From contig NZ_CP045720.1 of the NCBI RefSeq assembly GCF_009646115.1, positions 1,488,001 through 1,552,000 on the forward strand: DNA of 64,000 nt. The letters are read 5' to 3'. This document shows positions 40,386 to 49,880 of this stretch, piece by piece (within the stretch, counting starts at the first letter, position 1; each line of letters opens with the position of its first letter). The notes beneath the pieces were generated by a model. It ran no database searches. It was not told where the DNA came from and was given only the letters and a program-made list of their open reading frames with translations. The position numbers and the translations under genes were made by a program. Source of the DNA: Pantoea eucalypti (GTDB lineage Bacteria; Pseudomonadota; Gammaproteobacteria; Enterobacterales; Enterobacteriaceae).

Positions 40386-41813
40386 TCAGGAAACCAGCTC
40401 CTGCGCATAGAGATAGAGCGCTTTCAGCTGCCCAACCTTTTCTGCATCCGCTTCATGCAGATTGGCCAGTCCCTCCAGCTCCTGCATAAACGCCGACACG
40501 CGCTCAGCATTCAGCACTTCACGGCGATGCTGCAACCAGCGTTGCTGCTCGGCATCATCCAGCGTGCCGGGGAAGTTACGCGCCCGGTAGCGGAACAGCA
40601 GTTTTGCCACCCGTGCACTTTCAAAGCTCAGGTCGAGCGCGGGCAGATTCGCGGGCGCGGTCTGACGAATGATATTCATCCCGGCGCGGTCGGCATCACT
40701 GAAGAAGCCATCATAAAGTTGCGTGTCTACATCGTCTGACGGCGTAAACGGCTCCGCTTCCGCAAACAGCGTGACCAGCTTTTCCCGCACGTCGGGCTGC
40801 TGACGCAGCAGTGCCAGATTCGCCAGACAGTGCTGACGGTCAATGCCCAGACGGGCCGCATCTTCCGGACGCAGCGTACTGGCAGGGGCCAGCACCGGAC
40901 ATTTGTTAATATGCACCAGTTTTACCGGCACCGGCGGCAGATCGCCAAGGTCGTTTTTCGGCGTAAAAAGACGCTCACGAAGCGTGTCAACATCCAGCTG
41001 CAACAGTGGCGACATGTCACCCGCCAGATCCACCACGATCAGCGCATTGCGGTTATCGGGATGCCAGGCCAGCGGCACGATCCAGCTGGTGTTACCGCGC
41101 GCGGCGCCAAACATGCCGGAGACATGGACCAGCGGCTTCATCTGCGGGATGTCGATCAGGTTCATCAGCTTGTTTTTGTTTCGATGAGTAAACAAAAACT
41201 CAAACAGTTTTGGCTGCTTCTCTTTTACCAGCTTCGCCATCGCCAGCGTGGCGTACACATCAGACATCGCATCATGGGCATTTTCATGGGCTACGCCATT
41301 GGCTTTGGTCAGATGCTCCAGCCGGAAGCTGGGGAAGCCTTCTTCATTCTCCGGCCAGATGATCCCGTCAGGGCGCAATGCGTAACAGGCACGCATCACG
41401 TCCAGGAGGTCCCAGCGTGAGTTGCCATTTTGCCAGGCCCAGCCATAAGGGTCATAGAAGTTGCGATAGAAGATATTGCGTGTCACTTCATCATCGAAAC
41501 GCACGTTGTTGTAGCCCACCACACAGGTTTGTTCGGTAGTGAACAGCGTATGAATGCGTTCGGCAAACTCTGCTTCGATCACGCCGCGACTCATCGCAAT
41601 CTGTGGGGTAATGCCGGTAATCATCACGGCTTCGGGCTGTGGCAAGTAGTCATCAGGCGGACGGCAGTAGAACACGTCGGGCTCACCAACCGGATTAAAC
41701 TCGCTGTCGGTGCGCAGGCCGGCAAACTGGGCGGGCCGGTCGCGAGAGGGGCTGGTGCCAAAGGTTTCATAATCGTGGAAGAGGAAAGTAGGCTGTACGC
41801 GGTCGTTATTCAA
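40386..41813 (-). CDS. sbcB: Exodeoxyribonuclease I
   Basis: 475 residues, the E. coli length. It degrades single-stranded DNA 3' to 5' and acts in recombination and mismatch repair. DEDD-type catalytic residues are visible in FLFHDYETFGTSPSRDRP near residue 11, YNNVRFDDEVTRNIF near 105 and HDAMSDVYATLAM near 181. ATG at 41813. Convergent with ygbN and divergent from dacD, the latter as in E. coli. Confidence 0.97.
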   Translation of the reverse strand: MNNDRVQPTFLFHDYETFGTSPSRDRPAQFAGLRTDSEFNPVGEPDVFYCRPPDDYLPQPEAVMITGITPQIAMSRGVIEAEFAERIHTLFTTEQTCVVGYNNVRFDDEVTRNIFYRNFYDPYGWAWQNGNSRWDLLDVMRACYALRPDGIIWPENEEGFPSFRLEHLTKANGVAHENAHDAMSDVYATLAMAKLVKEKQPKLFEFLFTHRNKNKLMNLIDIPQMKPLVHVSGMFGAARGNTSWIVPLAWHPDNRNALIVVDLAGDMSPLLQLDVDTLRERLFTPKNDLGDLPPVPVKLVHINKCPVLAPASTLRPEDAARLGIDRQHCLANLALLRQQPDVREKLVTLFAEAEPFTPSDDVDTQLYDGFFSDADRAGMNIIRQTAPANLPALDLSFESARVAKLLFRYRARNFPGTLDDAEQQRWLQHRREVLNAERVSAFMQELEGLANLHEADAEKVGQLKALYLYAQELVS

Positions 41814-42390
41814 ATTTCATATCCGTTCATTGCGTTCACTGACTTTATAAACAGAAAGCGAGAAAACGGCTCTCTGTTCGCTCTGAATTTGTCTGCGCAC
41901 AGCAGGCTGAATGATGTTCGTTGTGTCTGATGTGCGCTGATTGTGGTCCAGCCGTGTCGTGCCATTATAGTGGGCCAATACAGCAGCTGACGTTTTACCT
42001 GTATGGTAAACCATAATCCGGCACGCCAGAAGTTAAGGGTTTAACCCGCTACATTGCTTTTTAGCTGCACCGCAGCAAGAACCGCAGCGTCAGACGAATA
42101 AGACCCTGTTGGTGTCGTTTGTCACGCTCCCAGACCGGACGCTGTTTCGCCTGTTCTTACTGCGTCATGCCCGGCGCTCGCGGTGCAGGTCGCCCTATGA
42201 AATCTGCTCTTTACCTGTGGGATGACGCGGATCACTGGCGGTAATCCGACACCTGGCAGGTCAAACCCCGTCATCAGTTCATACTTTTTTTCAATTTATT
42301 CAAACCTTCACAACGCTTTTAACGTAAAACGTGCGGCTGTTTCCGTTTCGTTTTAGAAATTTTCTCTCCCGTGTAATTAAGGATGAAGTG
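41814..42390. other. Long intergenic region between sbcB and dacD
   Basis: 577 bases with no convincing gene on either strand. It must hold the divergent sbcB and dacD promoters. A 6-bp hairpin (41994-41999 with 42005-42010) was the only structure seen. No terminator-like T-run that would mark a small RNA. Confidence 0.6.
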
Positions 42391-43554
42391 TTGAAAAGGC
42401 GTCTGCTGTTCACCGTTACCGCTACTCTATTTTGGGCCTCGCTGGCACAGGCTGATGCGATCCCCTTTCCTGTGACGCCTCCGGCAATTGATGCCGCTTC
42501 CTGGGTGCTGATGGATGCCACCACCGGGCAGGTCCTGACGGCGGGTAATCCCGATGAACGCCGCAATCCCGCCAGCCTGACCAAGCTGATGACCGGTTAC
42601 GTGGTGGATCGCGCCATCGACCAGAAAAAAATCAGCCGCGACGATATGGTCACGGTGGGTAAAGATGCCTGGGGAGCGGGTAATCCGGTGTTTAAAGGCT
42701 CATCGCTGATGTTCCTGAAGCCAGGCGATAAACTGAGCGTCCGGGACTTAAGCCGTGGCGTCATCATCGATTCCGGTAACGACGCCTGCGTTGCGCTGGC
42801 GGATTACGTGGCGGGCAGCGAAGCAAACTTTGTCGGCATGATGAACCACTATGTCGAAAAACTGGGTCTGCAGAATACCCATTTTGAAACAGTGCATGGA
42901 CTGGATGCACCCGGTCAGTTCTCCAGTGCGCTTGATATGGCAAAACTGTCACGCGCTATTATTGATGGTGAGCCGGACTTTTATGCCATGTACAGTGAGA
43001 AAACCCTGACCTGGAACGGCATCACTCAGAACAACCGTAATGGCCTGCTGTGGGACAATAATCTTCACGTTGATGGACTGAAAACCGGTCACACTGAGAC
43101 GGCAGGCTTTAACATTATTGCCTCGAATGTGGTGGGCAAGCATCGCCTCATCGCCGTTGTGATGGGGGGTAAAAGTTCAAAAGGCCGTGAAGAGCAGGCG
43201 CGTAAATTGCTGGTCTGGGGCCAGAACACCTTTGATACTGTTCAGCTGTTCCACGCCGGTAAGAAGATTGGCACTGAAAATGTCTGGTACGGTAATCCTC
43301 ATCAGGTCGATGTCGGAACCGCAGATGATGTGTATCTGTCGCTGCCGCGCAGTGAAGTGCAGAACGTGAAGGCGAAGTACGTCATTAATCGCAAAGATCT
43401 GGAAGCCCCGCTGAAAGCCAATGAAGTGGTGGGTGAAATTCAGGTGATCGATAAAGATCAGCAGATTGCTCACTATCCGCTGGTGGCGCTCAGTGGGGTT
43501 GAACCGGCCGGTGTCATTACCCGCGTGACGGATTATCTGAAGCAGAAGTTCTGA
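42391..43554 (+). CDS. dacD: D-alanyl-D-alanine carboxypeptidase DacD (PBP6b)
   Basis: 387 residues. A signal peptide (KRRLLFTVTATLFWASL then AQADA) precedes a penicillin-binding domain: SLTK near residue 64 with the catalytic serine, SGN near 128, and KTG near 231. The C-terminal domain and an amphipathic tail anchor such proteins to the outer face of the inner membrane. It trims the terminal D-Ala of peptidoglycan stem peptides. TTG start at 42391 (GGAT upstream) matches E. coli DacD length; an upstream frame to 42331 is not supported. Confidence 0.94.
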   Translation: MKRRLLFTVTATLFWASLAQADAIPFPVTPPAIDAASWVLMDATTGQVLTAGNPDERRNPASLTKLMTGYVVDRAIDQKKISRDDMVTVGKDAWGAGNPVFKGSSLMFLKPGDKLSVRDLSRGVIIDSGNDACVALADYVAGSEANFVGMMNHYVEKLGLQNTHFETVHGLDAPGQFSSALDMAKLSRAIIDGEPDFYAMYSEKTLTWNGITQNNRNGLLWDNNLHVDGLKTGHTETAGFNIIASNVVGKHRLIAVVMGGKSSKGREEQARKLLVWGQNTFDTVQLFHAGKKIGTENVWYGNPHQVDVGTADDVYLSLPRSEVQNVKAKYVINRKDLEAPLKANEVVGEIQVIDKDQQIAHYPLVALSGVEPAGVITRVTDYLKQKF

Positions 43555-43575
43555 TTAGCCGATTGTCAGCACTCA

Positions 43576-43603
43576 AACGGGTAGCCTGCGGGCTGCCCGT
43601 TTT
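43576..43603 (+). terminator. Terminator after dacD
   Basis: An 11-bp stem with one wobble pair (43576-43586 with 43591-43601) followed by a short T-run. Confidence 0.8.
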
Positions 43604-43806
43604 CACATTGATGCCCTGTGACTGTGTGTCGATAAAAGTTACAGAGCCGTAGCCAGTTGTTTTTAACTTCCGGGCAGGTATGTGAGACGGATGTTGATAA
43701 TTGTAAGCGAACGTCAAAACTGTTTGAAATATCCCGCCTGCGCTAAGCCTGAGCCGCGTTCAGGGTTAAGATAGCCACATTATGTTCCCGCAACCGGAAA
43801 GCCACC

Positions 43807-44865
43807 TTGCGTCCTGATAAGCCCATATCAAAACTGGAGTTCTGGTTTTATCGCCATTACCGCTCCGTTCACGGCGTGCGCATTGCCATCGCCTTTTTGC
43901 TCTGCTTCATCTTTGTCCGGGCAACCGGGATACCTGAAGGCACCTGGCCGCTGATTACGCTGGTGGTGGTAATGGGACCGATCTCCACCTGGGGAAATGT
44001 CTTTCCGCGCGCGCTGCAGCGTATCAGCGGCACGGTGGCGGGCTCCATCTCCGGTCTGATTGCTCTGAAGCTGGAACTGATCTCGATGCCGGTGATGCTG
44101 GCCTGGTGCGGTGTCATCATGGTGATCAGCGGCTATCTGACGCTGGGCAAACATCCCTACATGGCGCTGTTGATCGGAATTACGCTGAGTGTGGTGGTGG
44201 GTGCGCCAACCGGCGATTTCACCATGGCATTGTGGCGGGGCGGTGATGTGATTCTGGGATCGCTGATGGCGCTGCTGTTTACCGCGATCTGGGCGCAGCG
44301 GGCCTACATCCACTGGCGTATTCAGCTCTCTGACGCGCTGGCGGAAATGGCGAAGATCTATCACGCCGGTTTTTCGCCCAATCTGGTTGAAAAGCCGCGT
44401 CTCAACAAGCCGCTGAGCAAATTGCTGAGCAGCGTCATTAAGATGCGAGCGCTGCTGGAGCCGTCGAGCAAAGAGACGCGCATCCCGAAGTCGGTGCTTG
44501 AAGCCATTCAGACCATTAACCGTAATATGGTTAACACCATTGAGATGCAGATTAATGCCTGGTGGGCATCGCGTGAAAGCCATCTGATTATGCTTAACGC
44601 ACCCGCACTTCGCCGCACCCAGCAGATGACCGAGAACACGCTGCGGGCGCTGTCGGTGATGGCGATTGAGGGGGAAACGGAAGAGGTGATTGCCAACAGC
44701 CATGAGCTGACTGAAATCAGCGGCGAACTCCGGCGGCTGATCGCCGACGCGGGCAGCGATGGTCTGGAAGAGACGCCCATCTACGGCTACGTCTGGCTGA
44801 CGCTGGAACTGGCGAAACAGCTGGAGCGGATGACCGATCTGATGCGAATGGCGCTGCGCAAATAA
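43807..44865 (+). CDS. yeeA: FUSC-family inner-membrane protein YeeA
   Basis: 352 residues, identical in length to E. coli YeeA. Six hydrophobic helices in the first 170 residues (for example RIAIAFLLCFIFV and TLVVVMGPIS) and a helical cytosolic C-terminal half. The family includes aromatic-acid efflux components, but no substrate is known for YeeA. TTG start with GGAAAG upstream. Neighbours dacD and yeeX are the same as in E. coli. Confidence 0.92.
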   Translation: MRPDKPISKLEFWFYRHYRSVHGVRIAIAFLLCFIFVRATGIPEGTWPLITLVVVMGPISTWGNVFPRALQRISGTVAGSISGLIALKLELISMPVMLAWCGVIMVISGYLTLGKHPYMALLIGITLSVVVGAPTGDFTMALWRGGDVILGSLMALLFTAIWAQRAYIHWRIQLSDALAEMAKIYHAGFSPNLVEKPRLNKPLSKLLSSVIKMRALLEPSSKETRIPKSVLEAIQTINRNMVNTIEMQINAWWASRESHLIMLNAPALRRTQQMTENTLRALSVMAIEGETEEVIANSHELTEISGELRRLIADAGSDGLEETPIYGYVWLTLELAKQLERMTDLMRMALRK

Positions 44866-45025
44866 TCACCTCAGACAATGACTTAATGTGAAACCGGGTT
44901 TCTTTGCGCTAAGATAAGAGCCAGTCTGAATTTAGCTGTGAAAATTGCTTACCTGGCGGGCTAGCCGCTAAGCTGATCGTTTTGACTCTCTCCCTGCGTC
45001 AGCAGGCTCAAAGAAAGGTGCCATC

Positions 45026-45352
45026 ATGGAAAATGCCAAGCAGTCATTTCAGGACGTACTGGAGTTCGTGCGTATGTTCCGCCGCAAAAACAAACTGCAG
45101 CGTGAAATCGTCGACAACGAGAAGAAAATTCGCGACAACCAGAAGCGCGTTCTGCTGCTCGACAACCTGAGCGAATATATCAAACCGGGCATGAGCGTTG
45201 AGGCTATTCAGGAAATCATCGCCAGCATGCGTGTGGATTATGAAGATCGCGTCGATGAGTACATCATCAAAAACGCCGACCTGTCGAAAGAGCGTCGCGA
45301 GCTGTCTAAAAAGATCAAAGCGATGGGCGTGGGCGAACACCCAAAAGCGTAA
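45026..45352 (+). CDS. yeeX: DUF496 small coiled-coil protein YeeX
   Basis: 108 residues, highly charged and helical ([19 protein letters not shown] near 20-38; [15 protein letters not shown] near 87). It closely matches E. coli YeeX, a cytosolic protein of unknown function that may bind nucleoid or RNA. AAAGG precedes the ATG. A terminator follows. Confidence 0.93.
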   Translation: MENAKQSFQDVLEFVRMFRRKNKLQREIVDNEKKIRDNQKRVLLLDNLSEYIKPGMSVEAIQEIIASMRVDYEDRVDEYIIKNADLSKERRELSKKIKAMGVGEHPKA

Positions 45353-45393
45353 GGGCCTATAGCTGAGCGCTAATGCGACTGAGCTCCCATGCG

Positions 45394-45427
45394 AACCCGC
45401 TTCCACTCTGATGGAGCGGGTTTTTTA
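45394..45427 (+). terminator. Terminator after yeeX
   Basis: A stem of about 11 bp with one bulged base (45394-45405 with 45411-45422) followed by T residues. Confidence 0.88.
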
Positions 45428-45447
45428 TTGCCCGCATAACCGCAGAT

Positions 45448-46509
45448 TTATTTACCCGCCAGCCTTCGCGCAATCCCCTGTAGCTGCTGTGACAGCGCCA
45501 CTAAATCGACCTGCTTATCTGCGGGCGGGGCGGTGGTCTCGCGGATCACCAGCGTAGTTTCCAGCGCGATGTGTGAAGCTTCTTCACCCTGAAGCCGCGC
45601 CAGCATCCGCTCGACGCTCTGTGCGCCAAGAAAGTGTAAATCCTGCCGCACCGTGGTCAGCGGCGGCTGATACCATGCGCTCTCGGCGGTATCATCATAA
45701 CCAATCACTGATATCTCACCGGGAATCGCCACGCCATACTGATGCAGCGCCCGCATCGCACCCAGCGCCATCTGATCGTTTGCGACCAGCAGCGCCTGTG
45801 GCAGATCGTCGGGCAACTGCGCCAGCAGCGCCTGGTAGCCGGACTGTGCGCTCCAGTCGCCCCGCAGGGAACAGTGCGGCGTTAACTGATGATCGGCCAG
45901 CGCCTGACGCCATGCGTTTTCACGCTGACGGGCGGACACCGAGCGCAGCGGTCCATTTAGCAGGCCAATCTGACGGTGACCCAGCGACACCAGATGTTCA
46001 ACGGCAGCGCGCGCGCCAGACTCATTCGGGTACTGACACTGCGCCACCGCGGCCCTGGGTTCAACATCCAGAAACAGCACCGGTTTACTGCCACACAGCA
46101 ACTGGATCTGCTGCGCCTCGTCCGCCTCCAGCGGCAGATTGATCAGCAGCCCATCGACCCGCTGTGCCAGCAGTTCATTCACGGTGGCGGCCGCATCGTT
46201 ACCGCTGTCCATCGCGATCACCAGATGATATCCCGCCCTCGCAGCACGCTGCTGAATCGCCGAGGCGATCTGCGCCGGTGCCATCAGCGCCAGATCGCTG
46301 GTAGCCAGACCGAGCGTGCGCGTCGCTTTGCCCGCCAGCTGCTGCGCCACGCGATTAGGCACATAATTGAGCTGCTGCATTGCCGCCTCAACCCTTTGCC
46401 GCGTGCGGGCTGACACCTGTTCAGAACGATTTAAAACACGTGAAACGGTTTGATATGAGACGCCAGCCAGTTGAGCGACATCATCGAGGGTCACGGAGCG
46501 GGAAGTCAT
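45448..46509 (-). CDS. LacI-type repressor without a lac operon
   Basis: 353 residues, unusually close to E. coli LacI. The headpiece TLDDVAQLAGVSYQTVSRV carries the recognition helix YQTVSR; the hinge NRVAQQLAGK, the sugar-region arginine in SVSARQR near 190, and VANDQMALGAMRA near 265 match LacI residue for residue in these stretches. It likely binds a galactoside, but lacZ and lacY are not nearby and no LacI operator is seen in the flanks. ATG at 46509 has GGAGAG upstream; a frame to 46590 is rejected. Target genes are unknown. Calling it lacI would overstate its role. Confidence 0.9.
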   Translation of the reverse strand: MTSRSVTLDDVAQLAGVSYQTVSRVLNRSEQVSARTRQRVEAAMQQLNYVPNRVAQQLAGKATRTLGLATSDLALMAPAQIASAIQQRAARAGYHLVIAMDSGNDAAATVNELLAQRVDGLLINLPLEADEAQQIQLLCGSKPVLFLDVEPRAAVAQCQYPNESGARAAVEHLVSLGHRQIGLLNGPLRSVSARQRENAWRQALADHQLTPHCSLRGDWSAQSGYQALLAQLPDDLPQALLVANDQMALGAMRALHQYGVAIPGEISVIGYDDTAESAWYQPPLTTVRQDLHFLGAQSVERMLARLQGEEASHIALETTLVIRETTAPPADKQVDLVALSQQLQGIARRLAGK

Positions 46510-46635
46510 TGAACTCTCCAAAATATGAAGCGATGAGTGTAGCAAATTTTCCTGCTGCGCTGCTGCTGCTGACCACACTTTCACCGCCACACTGCCGGGG
46601 CCATTCCCGCACCCGGTCAGCGTAGTCGGCCCTGG

Positions 46636-47550
46636 TTAACGCTGTTGCAGATAGACCTGCAGATTCACATCCACTGCGTTCAACAGCGGCGTCGCGAGGC
46701 CATTTCGTTTCGCCCGCAGCAGCAGATCGCCTATCACCTGATCCGCTTCGATATCAGAGCCCTGGGTGAGATCGCGATACATAGAGGAGGTCATGGGCGT
46801 CGCCGGATTGTTCAGCAGCTCAAAAATGCGGGCGGTGACCGCCGGGCGCGGCTGATAGCCTTCGGCAGTGATGACGGACAGAATCTCAGTGAAAACCCCC
46901 TGTAACAGCGCTTCACCGCCGCGCGAGGTGAGAATTTGCTGAGTATTGCCGCGTGCCAGGCAGCAGACCGCGCCCAGCGTGCTCAGCAGCAGCCACTTTT
47001 CCCACAGTTCATCCATGATGTTGTCACTGAACAGGGTATCAACCCGACAGTCGCGCAGTGCGGCATCAACCCGCTGCAGCCGCGCGTCGTTGTTACCGTC
47101 CAGCGCACCGTATAAGAGCTGATGCAGCGGCGTCATCTGGATCACTTCACCCTGGTCACCCAGCGTGGCATTGATTTTACACAGGCCGCCAATCACCTTA
47201 TCTTCGCCGAAACGCTGTTGTAGTGTTGCGATGTGCCGCATTCCGTTGAGAATCGGCATGATCAGGGTTGCCGGGCCGACCGCAGGCGCAATGTCATCCA
47301 TGACCTGATCAAGGGCAAAGCTCTTCACCGTCACGATAATCAGGTCATAGTGGCTTTTCAGCGTGCTGGCCTGGATTAGCTGCGGCTGAAACTTTTCAGT
47401 GCCCTGCGGCGTCTGTAATACCAGACCGTGGGTCTGAAGCTGCTGATAACGCCGTTCACGTACCAGAAACGTGACATCCTGACCTGCCTGAATCAGTCGT
47501 GCGCCAAAATACCCACCGGTCGCCCCGGCACCTGCCATCAGAATACGCAT
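46636..47550 (-). CDS. Ketopantoate reductase family protein (PanE/ApbA-like)
   Basis: 304 residues. NADP loop ILMAGAGATGGYFGARL at the N-terminus; VTVKSFALD near 73 with the conserved lysine; ILNGMRHI near 99 with the conserved asparagine; a C-terminal helical domain with WEKWLLLSTLGAVC near 180. Family enzymes reduce 2-dehydropantoate in pantothenate synthesis or act on similar 2-keto acids. Enteric genomes often have a separate panE, so this paralogue may have another substrate. Located 126 bases upstream of the LacI-like gene on the same strand. Confidence 0.85.
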   Translation of the reverse strand: MRILMAGAGATGGYFGARLIQAGQDVTFLVRERRYQQLQTHGLVLQTPQGTEKFQPQLIQASTLKSHYDLIIVTVKSFALDQVMDDIAPAVGPATLIMPILNGMRHIATLQQRFGEDKVIGGLCKINATLGDQGEVIQMTPLHQLLYGALDGNNDARLQRVDAALRDCRVDTLFSDNIMDELWEKWLLLSTLGAVCCLARGNTQQILTSRGGEALLQGVFTEILSVITAEGYQPRPAVTARIFELLNNPATPMTSSMYRDLTQGSDIEADQVIGDLLLRAKRNGLATPLLNAVDVNLQVYLQQR

Positions 47551-47727
47551 CCCACTCTCCCTTTCTGAAAACCTCTACCTTAGAACGCCGCAGCCGGGCT
47601 TACCAGTCTTAGCAAGGTCAGAGCGCATTGAGGAGCATAAAATGCCAGGTCGGGAAAGCGTCGGCAGGGAGGCGGCAACGCAGAGTCTCCCTCTGTTCCG
47701 GTTAAACGATTAAGCCAGCATGGTGCG

Positions 47728-48501
47728 TTACAGCCGGGCGACGCCCAGCGCGGCGGCCTGCTGCTCCCATGCCATCACGACCTGATAATTGTCCCGATGC
47801 ACCGGGCTGAATCCGCCGATCAGATTATCGTCGCAGATGGCGCGAAACGCAGGGTCGCTCACCAGCTGAAGCAGTATTGTGCGTAACGTCTCCAGCCGGG
47901 CCGCTGACGTTGAGGCTGCCGTGATCAGCGGTAATCCGGGTGCGGCTGGTGACTCTCCGATGATATGCAGGCCGCGCAGTTCCTCAGGTGCATGGCGCGC
48001 CAGCAGCGCCCAGCTGACGCAGTCGATCGCCGCGATATCCGCCTGTGAATCACGCAGTGCCGCCAGCGACTGACGGTGCCCGCCGCTCAGCAACAGCTGC
48101 GAAAACGTTATGCCCTGAAGCGCTGCTAACCGCCGCAGCGCGTTATAGCCGGAGTGCGAGTCCAGGCTGTTTGCCACGGCCCGCTGACCGTTGAAATCGG
48201 CGAGCGTTGCCTTTTTATCCCGCGCCACCAGCCAGCTGCGATACGCGTAACCGTTGCAGCCCGGTGCCCGATAGTGAAATGCACCGACCAGTTGCACTGC
48301 AGGCAACTGACTGACCAGCGGATAGCCGCAGGTCTGGCTCAGCAGCAACCGATCATTCTGCCAGTGTGTCAGCAAATCCTCAGGCCAGACCGGTTGCGCG
48401 GCCATACCCTGCTGCGCCAGCAGGGTAACCATCGTCTGCATCAGCGCCTGTGTAGCAGGCGGATGAATCGCATACATCGGCAAAGCGAGCAGGGTATTCA
48501 T
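47728..48501 (-). CDS. PhnD/SsuA-like periplasmic-binding-fold protein without signal peptide
   Basis: 257 residues. The body resembles PhnD/phosphonate-type binding proteins (LLLSQTCGYPLVSQL near 53, VANSLDSHSGYNALRR near 110, AIDCVSWALLAR near 155). The N-terminus (MNTLLALPMYAIHPPAT) is not a Sec signal, so it may be cytosolic and serve as a ligand sensor or enzyme. No transporter genes accompany it. Ligand unknown. Confidence 0.7.
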   Translation of the reverse strand: MNTLLALPMYAIHPPATQALMQTMVTLLAQQGMAAQPVWPEDLLTHWQNDRLLLSQTCGYPLVSQLPAVQLVGAFHYRAPGCNGYAYRSWLVARDKKATLADFNGQRAVANSLDSHSGYNALRRLAALQGITFSQLLLSGGHRQSLAALRDSQADIAAIDCVSWALLARHAPEELRGLHIIGESPAAPGLPLITAASTSAARLETLRTILLQLVSDPAFRAICDDNLIGGFSPVHRDNYQVVMAWEQQAAALGVARL

Positions 48502-48817
48502 GTGTGTTCTCCGCTGTGTTTTCCGGTGGCGCGTAATGCACTCAAGGGTAGTTCAGATTCAGCAGCAACCGGCGCCCCGGCAATCTATTGGGTGCGCCAG
48601 TGCCTGACAGCAGAAACCCGCAGAAACCCGCAGAAACCCGAAGAGTGAAAGCCAGGTTGGTCAAAAGTAACGTGGATACGCTGCAGGCTATGTCGAAAAT
48701 CCTGAATATAGCGCTGAAAGATATTGACTATCAGTGGCGGCGCGGAGGGCGTAACCTTTCCCTATCGAATATCGCCTTATGCTCACAGGCGTTTAACGCC
48801 TGTCAGGAGAACTACAG
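48502..48817. other. Divergent intergenic region with a short tandem repeat
   Basis: 316 bases between the PhnD-like gene and the monooxygenase gene. It holds three tandem copies of CAGAAACCCG at 48611-48640; otherwise no gene or clear promoter was recognised. Confidence 0.6.
48611..48640 (+). repeat. Three tandem copies of a 10-bp unit
   Basis: CAGAAACCCG occurs three times head to tail without a mismatch. Copy number may vary by slippage. Confidence 0.9.
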
Positions 48818-49840
48818 ATGAAAAATATTGGCTTCTTATCTTTTGGTCACTGGACGCCTTCGTCTCAGTCTGCCACCCGTACCGCGCAGGATGTCTTATT
48901 GCAGTCGATCGACCTGGCGGTCGCCGCCGAAGAACTGGGCGCAGATGGCGCTTACTTCCGCGTCCACCATTTTGCCCGCCAGCTGAGCTCGCCGTTTCCG
49001 CTGCTGGCTGCCGTGGCCGCGCGCACCAAAAAGATTGAGATTGGCACCGGCGTCATCGACATGCGCTATGAAAACCCACTCTACATGGTGGAAGACGCCA
49101 GTTCAGCAGACCTGATCTCCAATGGTCGTCTGCAACTGGGTCTGAGCCGCGGTTCACCGGAGCAGGTGATTGATGGCTGGCGCTACTTTGGCTTTGAACC
49201 CAAAGCAGGTGAAAGCGATGCGGATATGGGACGTCGTCACACCGAAGAGTTCCTGGAGGTGCTGCGCGGCGAAGGCTTTGCGAAGCCGAATCCGCAGCCG
49301 ATGTTCCCGAATCCGCCTGGCCTGCTGCGCCCTGAGCCGCTTTCTGAAGGGCTGCGCGACCGCATCTGGTGGGGCTCCGGATCCAATGCCACCGCAGAGT
49401 GGGCAGCAAAAATGGGCATGAACCTGCAAAGCTCAACCCTGAAAGATGATGAAACGGGTGAGCCGTTCCACATTCAGCAGGCGAAACAGATTCGCGCCTA
49501 TCGTGAGGCCTGGAAAGCAGCCGGGCATCAGCATGCGCCACGCGTCTCTGTCAGCCGCAGTATCTTTGCGCTGGTGAATGATATGGACCGCGCCTATTTT
49601 GGCCGCAGCGGTAACGACCAGGATTCGGTCGGTTTTCTGGATGAGAAAACCCGAGCCATCTTTGGCCGCAGCTACGCCGCAGAGCCTGAAGTGCTCATTA
49701 AGCAGCTGGCACAGGATGAAGCCATTGCCGAAGCGGATACGCTGCTGCTCACCGTGCCTAACCAGCTCGGTGTCGCCTATAACGCCCATGTTATTGAGGC
49801 GATCCTGAAGTATGTCGCCCCGGAACTCGGCTGGCGTTAA
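48818..49840 (+). CDS. Luciferase-like monooxygenase (LLM-class flavin oxidoreductase)
   Basis: 340 residues forming a bacterial-luciferase-like TIM barrel. Family pattern: AAEELGADGAYFRVHHFA near 37-54, IEIGTGVIDMRYENPLYM near 73, GRLQLGLSRGSPEQV near 104. Such enzymes use reduced flavin and oxygen to oxidise organic substrates; this one's substrate is unknown. AGGAG lies upstream of the ATG. Monocistronic, with a hairpin following. Confidence 0.88.
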   Translation: MKNIGFLSFGHWTPSSQSATRTAQDVLLQSIDLAVAAEELGADGAYFRVHHFARQLSSPFPLLAAVAARTKKIEIGTGVIDMRYENPLYMVEDASSADLISNGRLQLGLSRGSPEQVIDGWRYFGFEPKAGESDADMGRRHTEEFLEVLRGEGFAKPNPQPMFPNPPGLLRPEPLSEGLRDRIWWGSGSNATAEWAAKMGMNLQSSTLKDDETGEPFHIQQAKQIRAYREAWKAAGHQHAPRVSVSRSIFALVNDMDRAYFGRSGNDQDSVGFLDEKTRAIFGRSYAAEPEVLIKQLAQDEAIAEADTLLLTVPNQLGVAYNAHVIEAILKYVAPELGWR

Positions 49841-49847
49841 GTGACCC

Positions 49848-49880
49848 AGCGCCCTGGATAAGCAGGGCGCTATCTGGTTT
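49848..49880 (+). terminator. Hairpin after the monooxygenase gene
   Basis: A 9-bp stem (49848-49856 with 49863-49871), then a weak T-rich tail. Likely transcript end. Confidence 0.55.

Noticed and set aside
43828..44703. 291-codon frame on the minus strand opposite yeeA
   Set aside because: His- and Arg-rich translation typical of an antisense shadow; yeeA matches E. coli in length and context.
48588..48821. 77-codon frame running into the monooxygenase start
   Set aside because: It includes the tandem repeat and has no ribosome site or protein-like features; likely chance.
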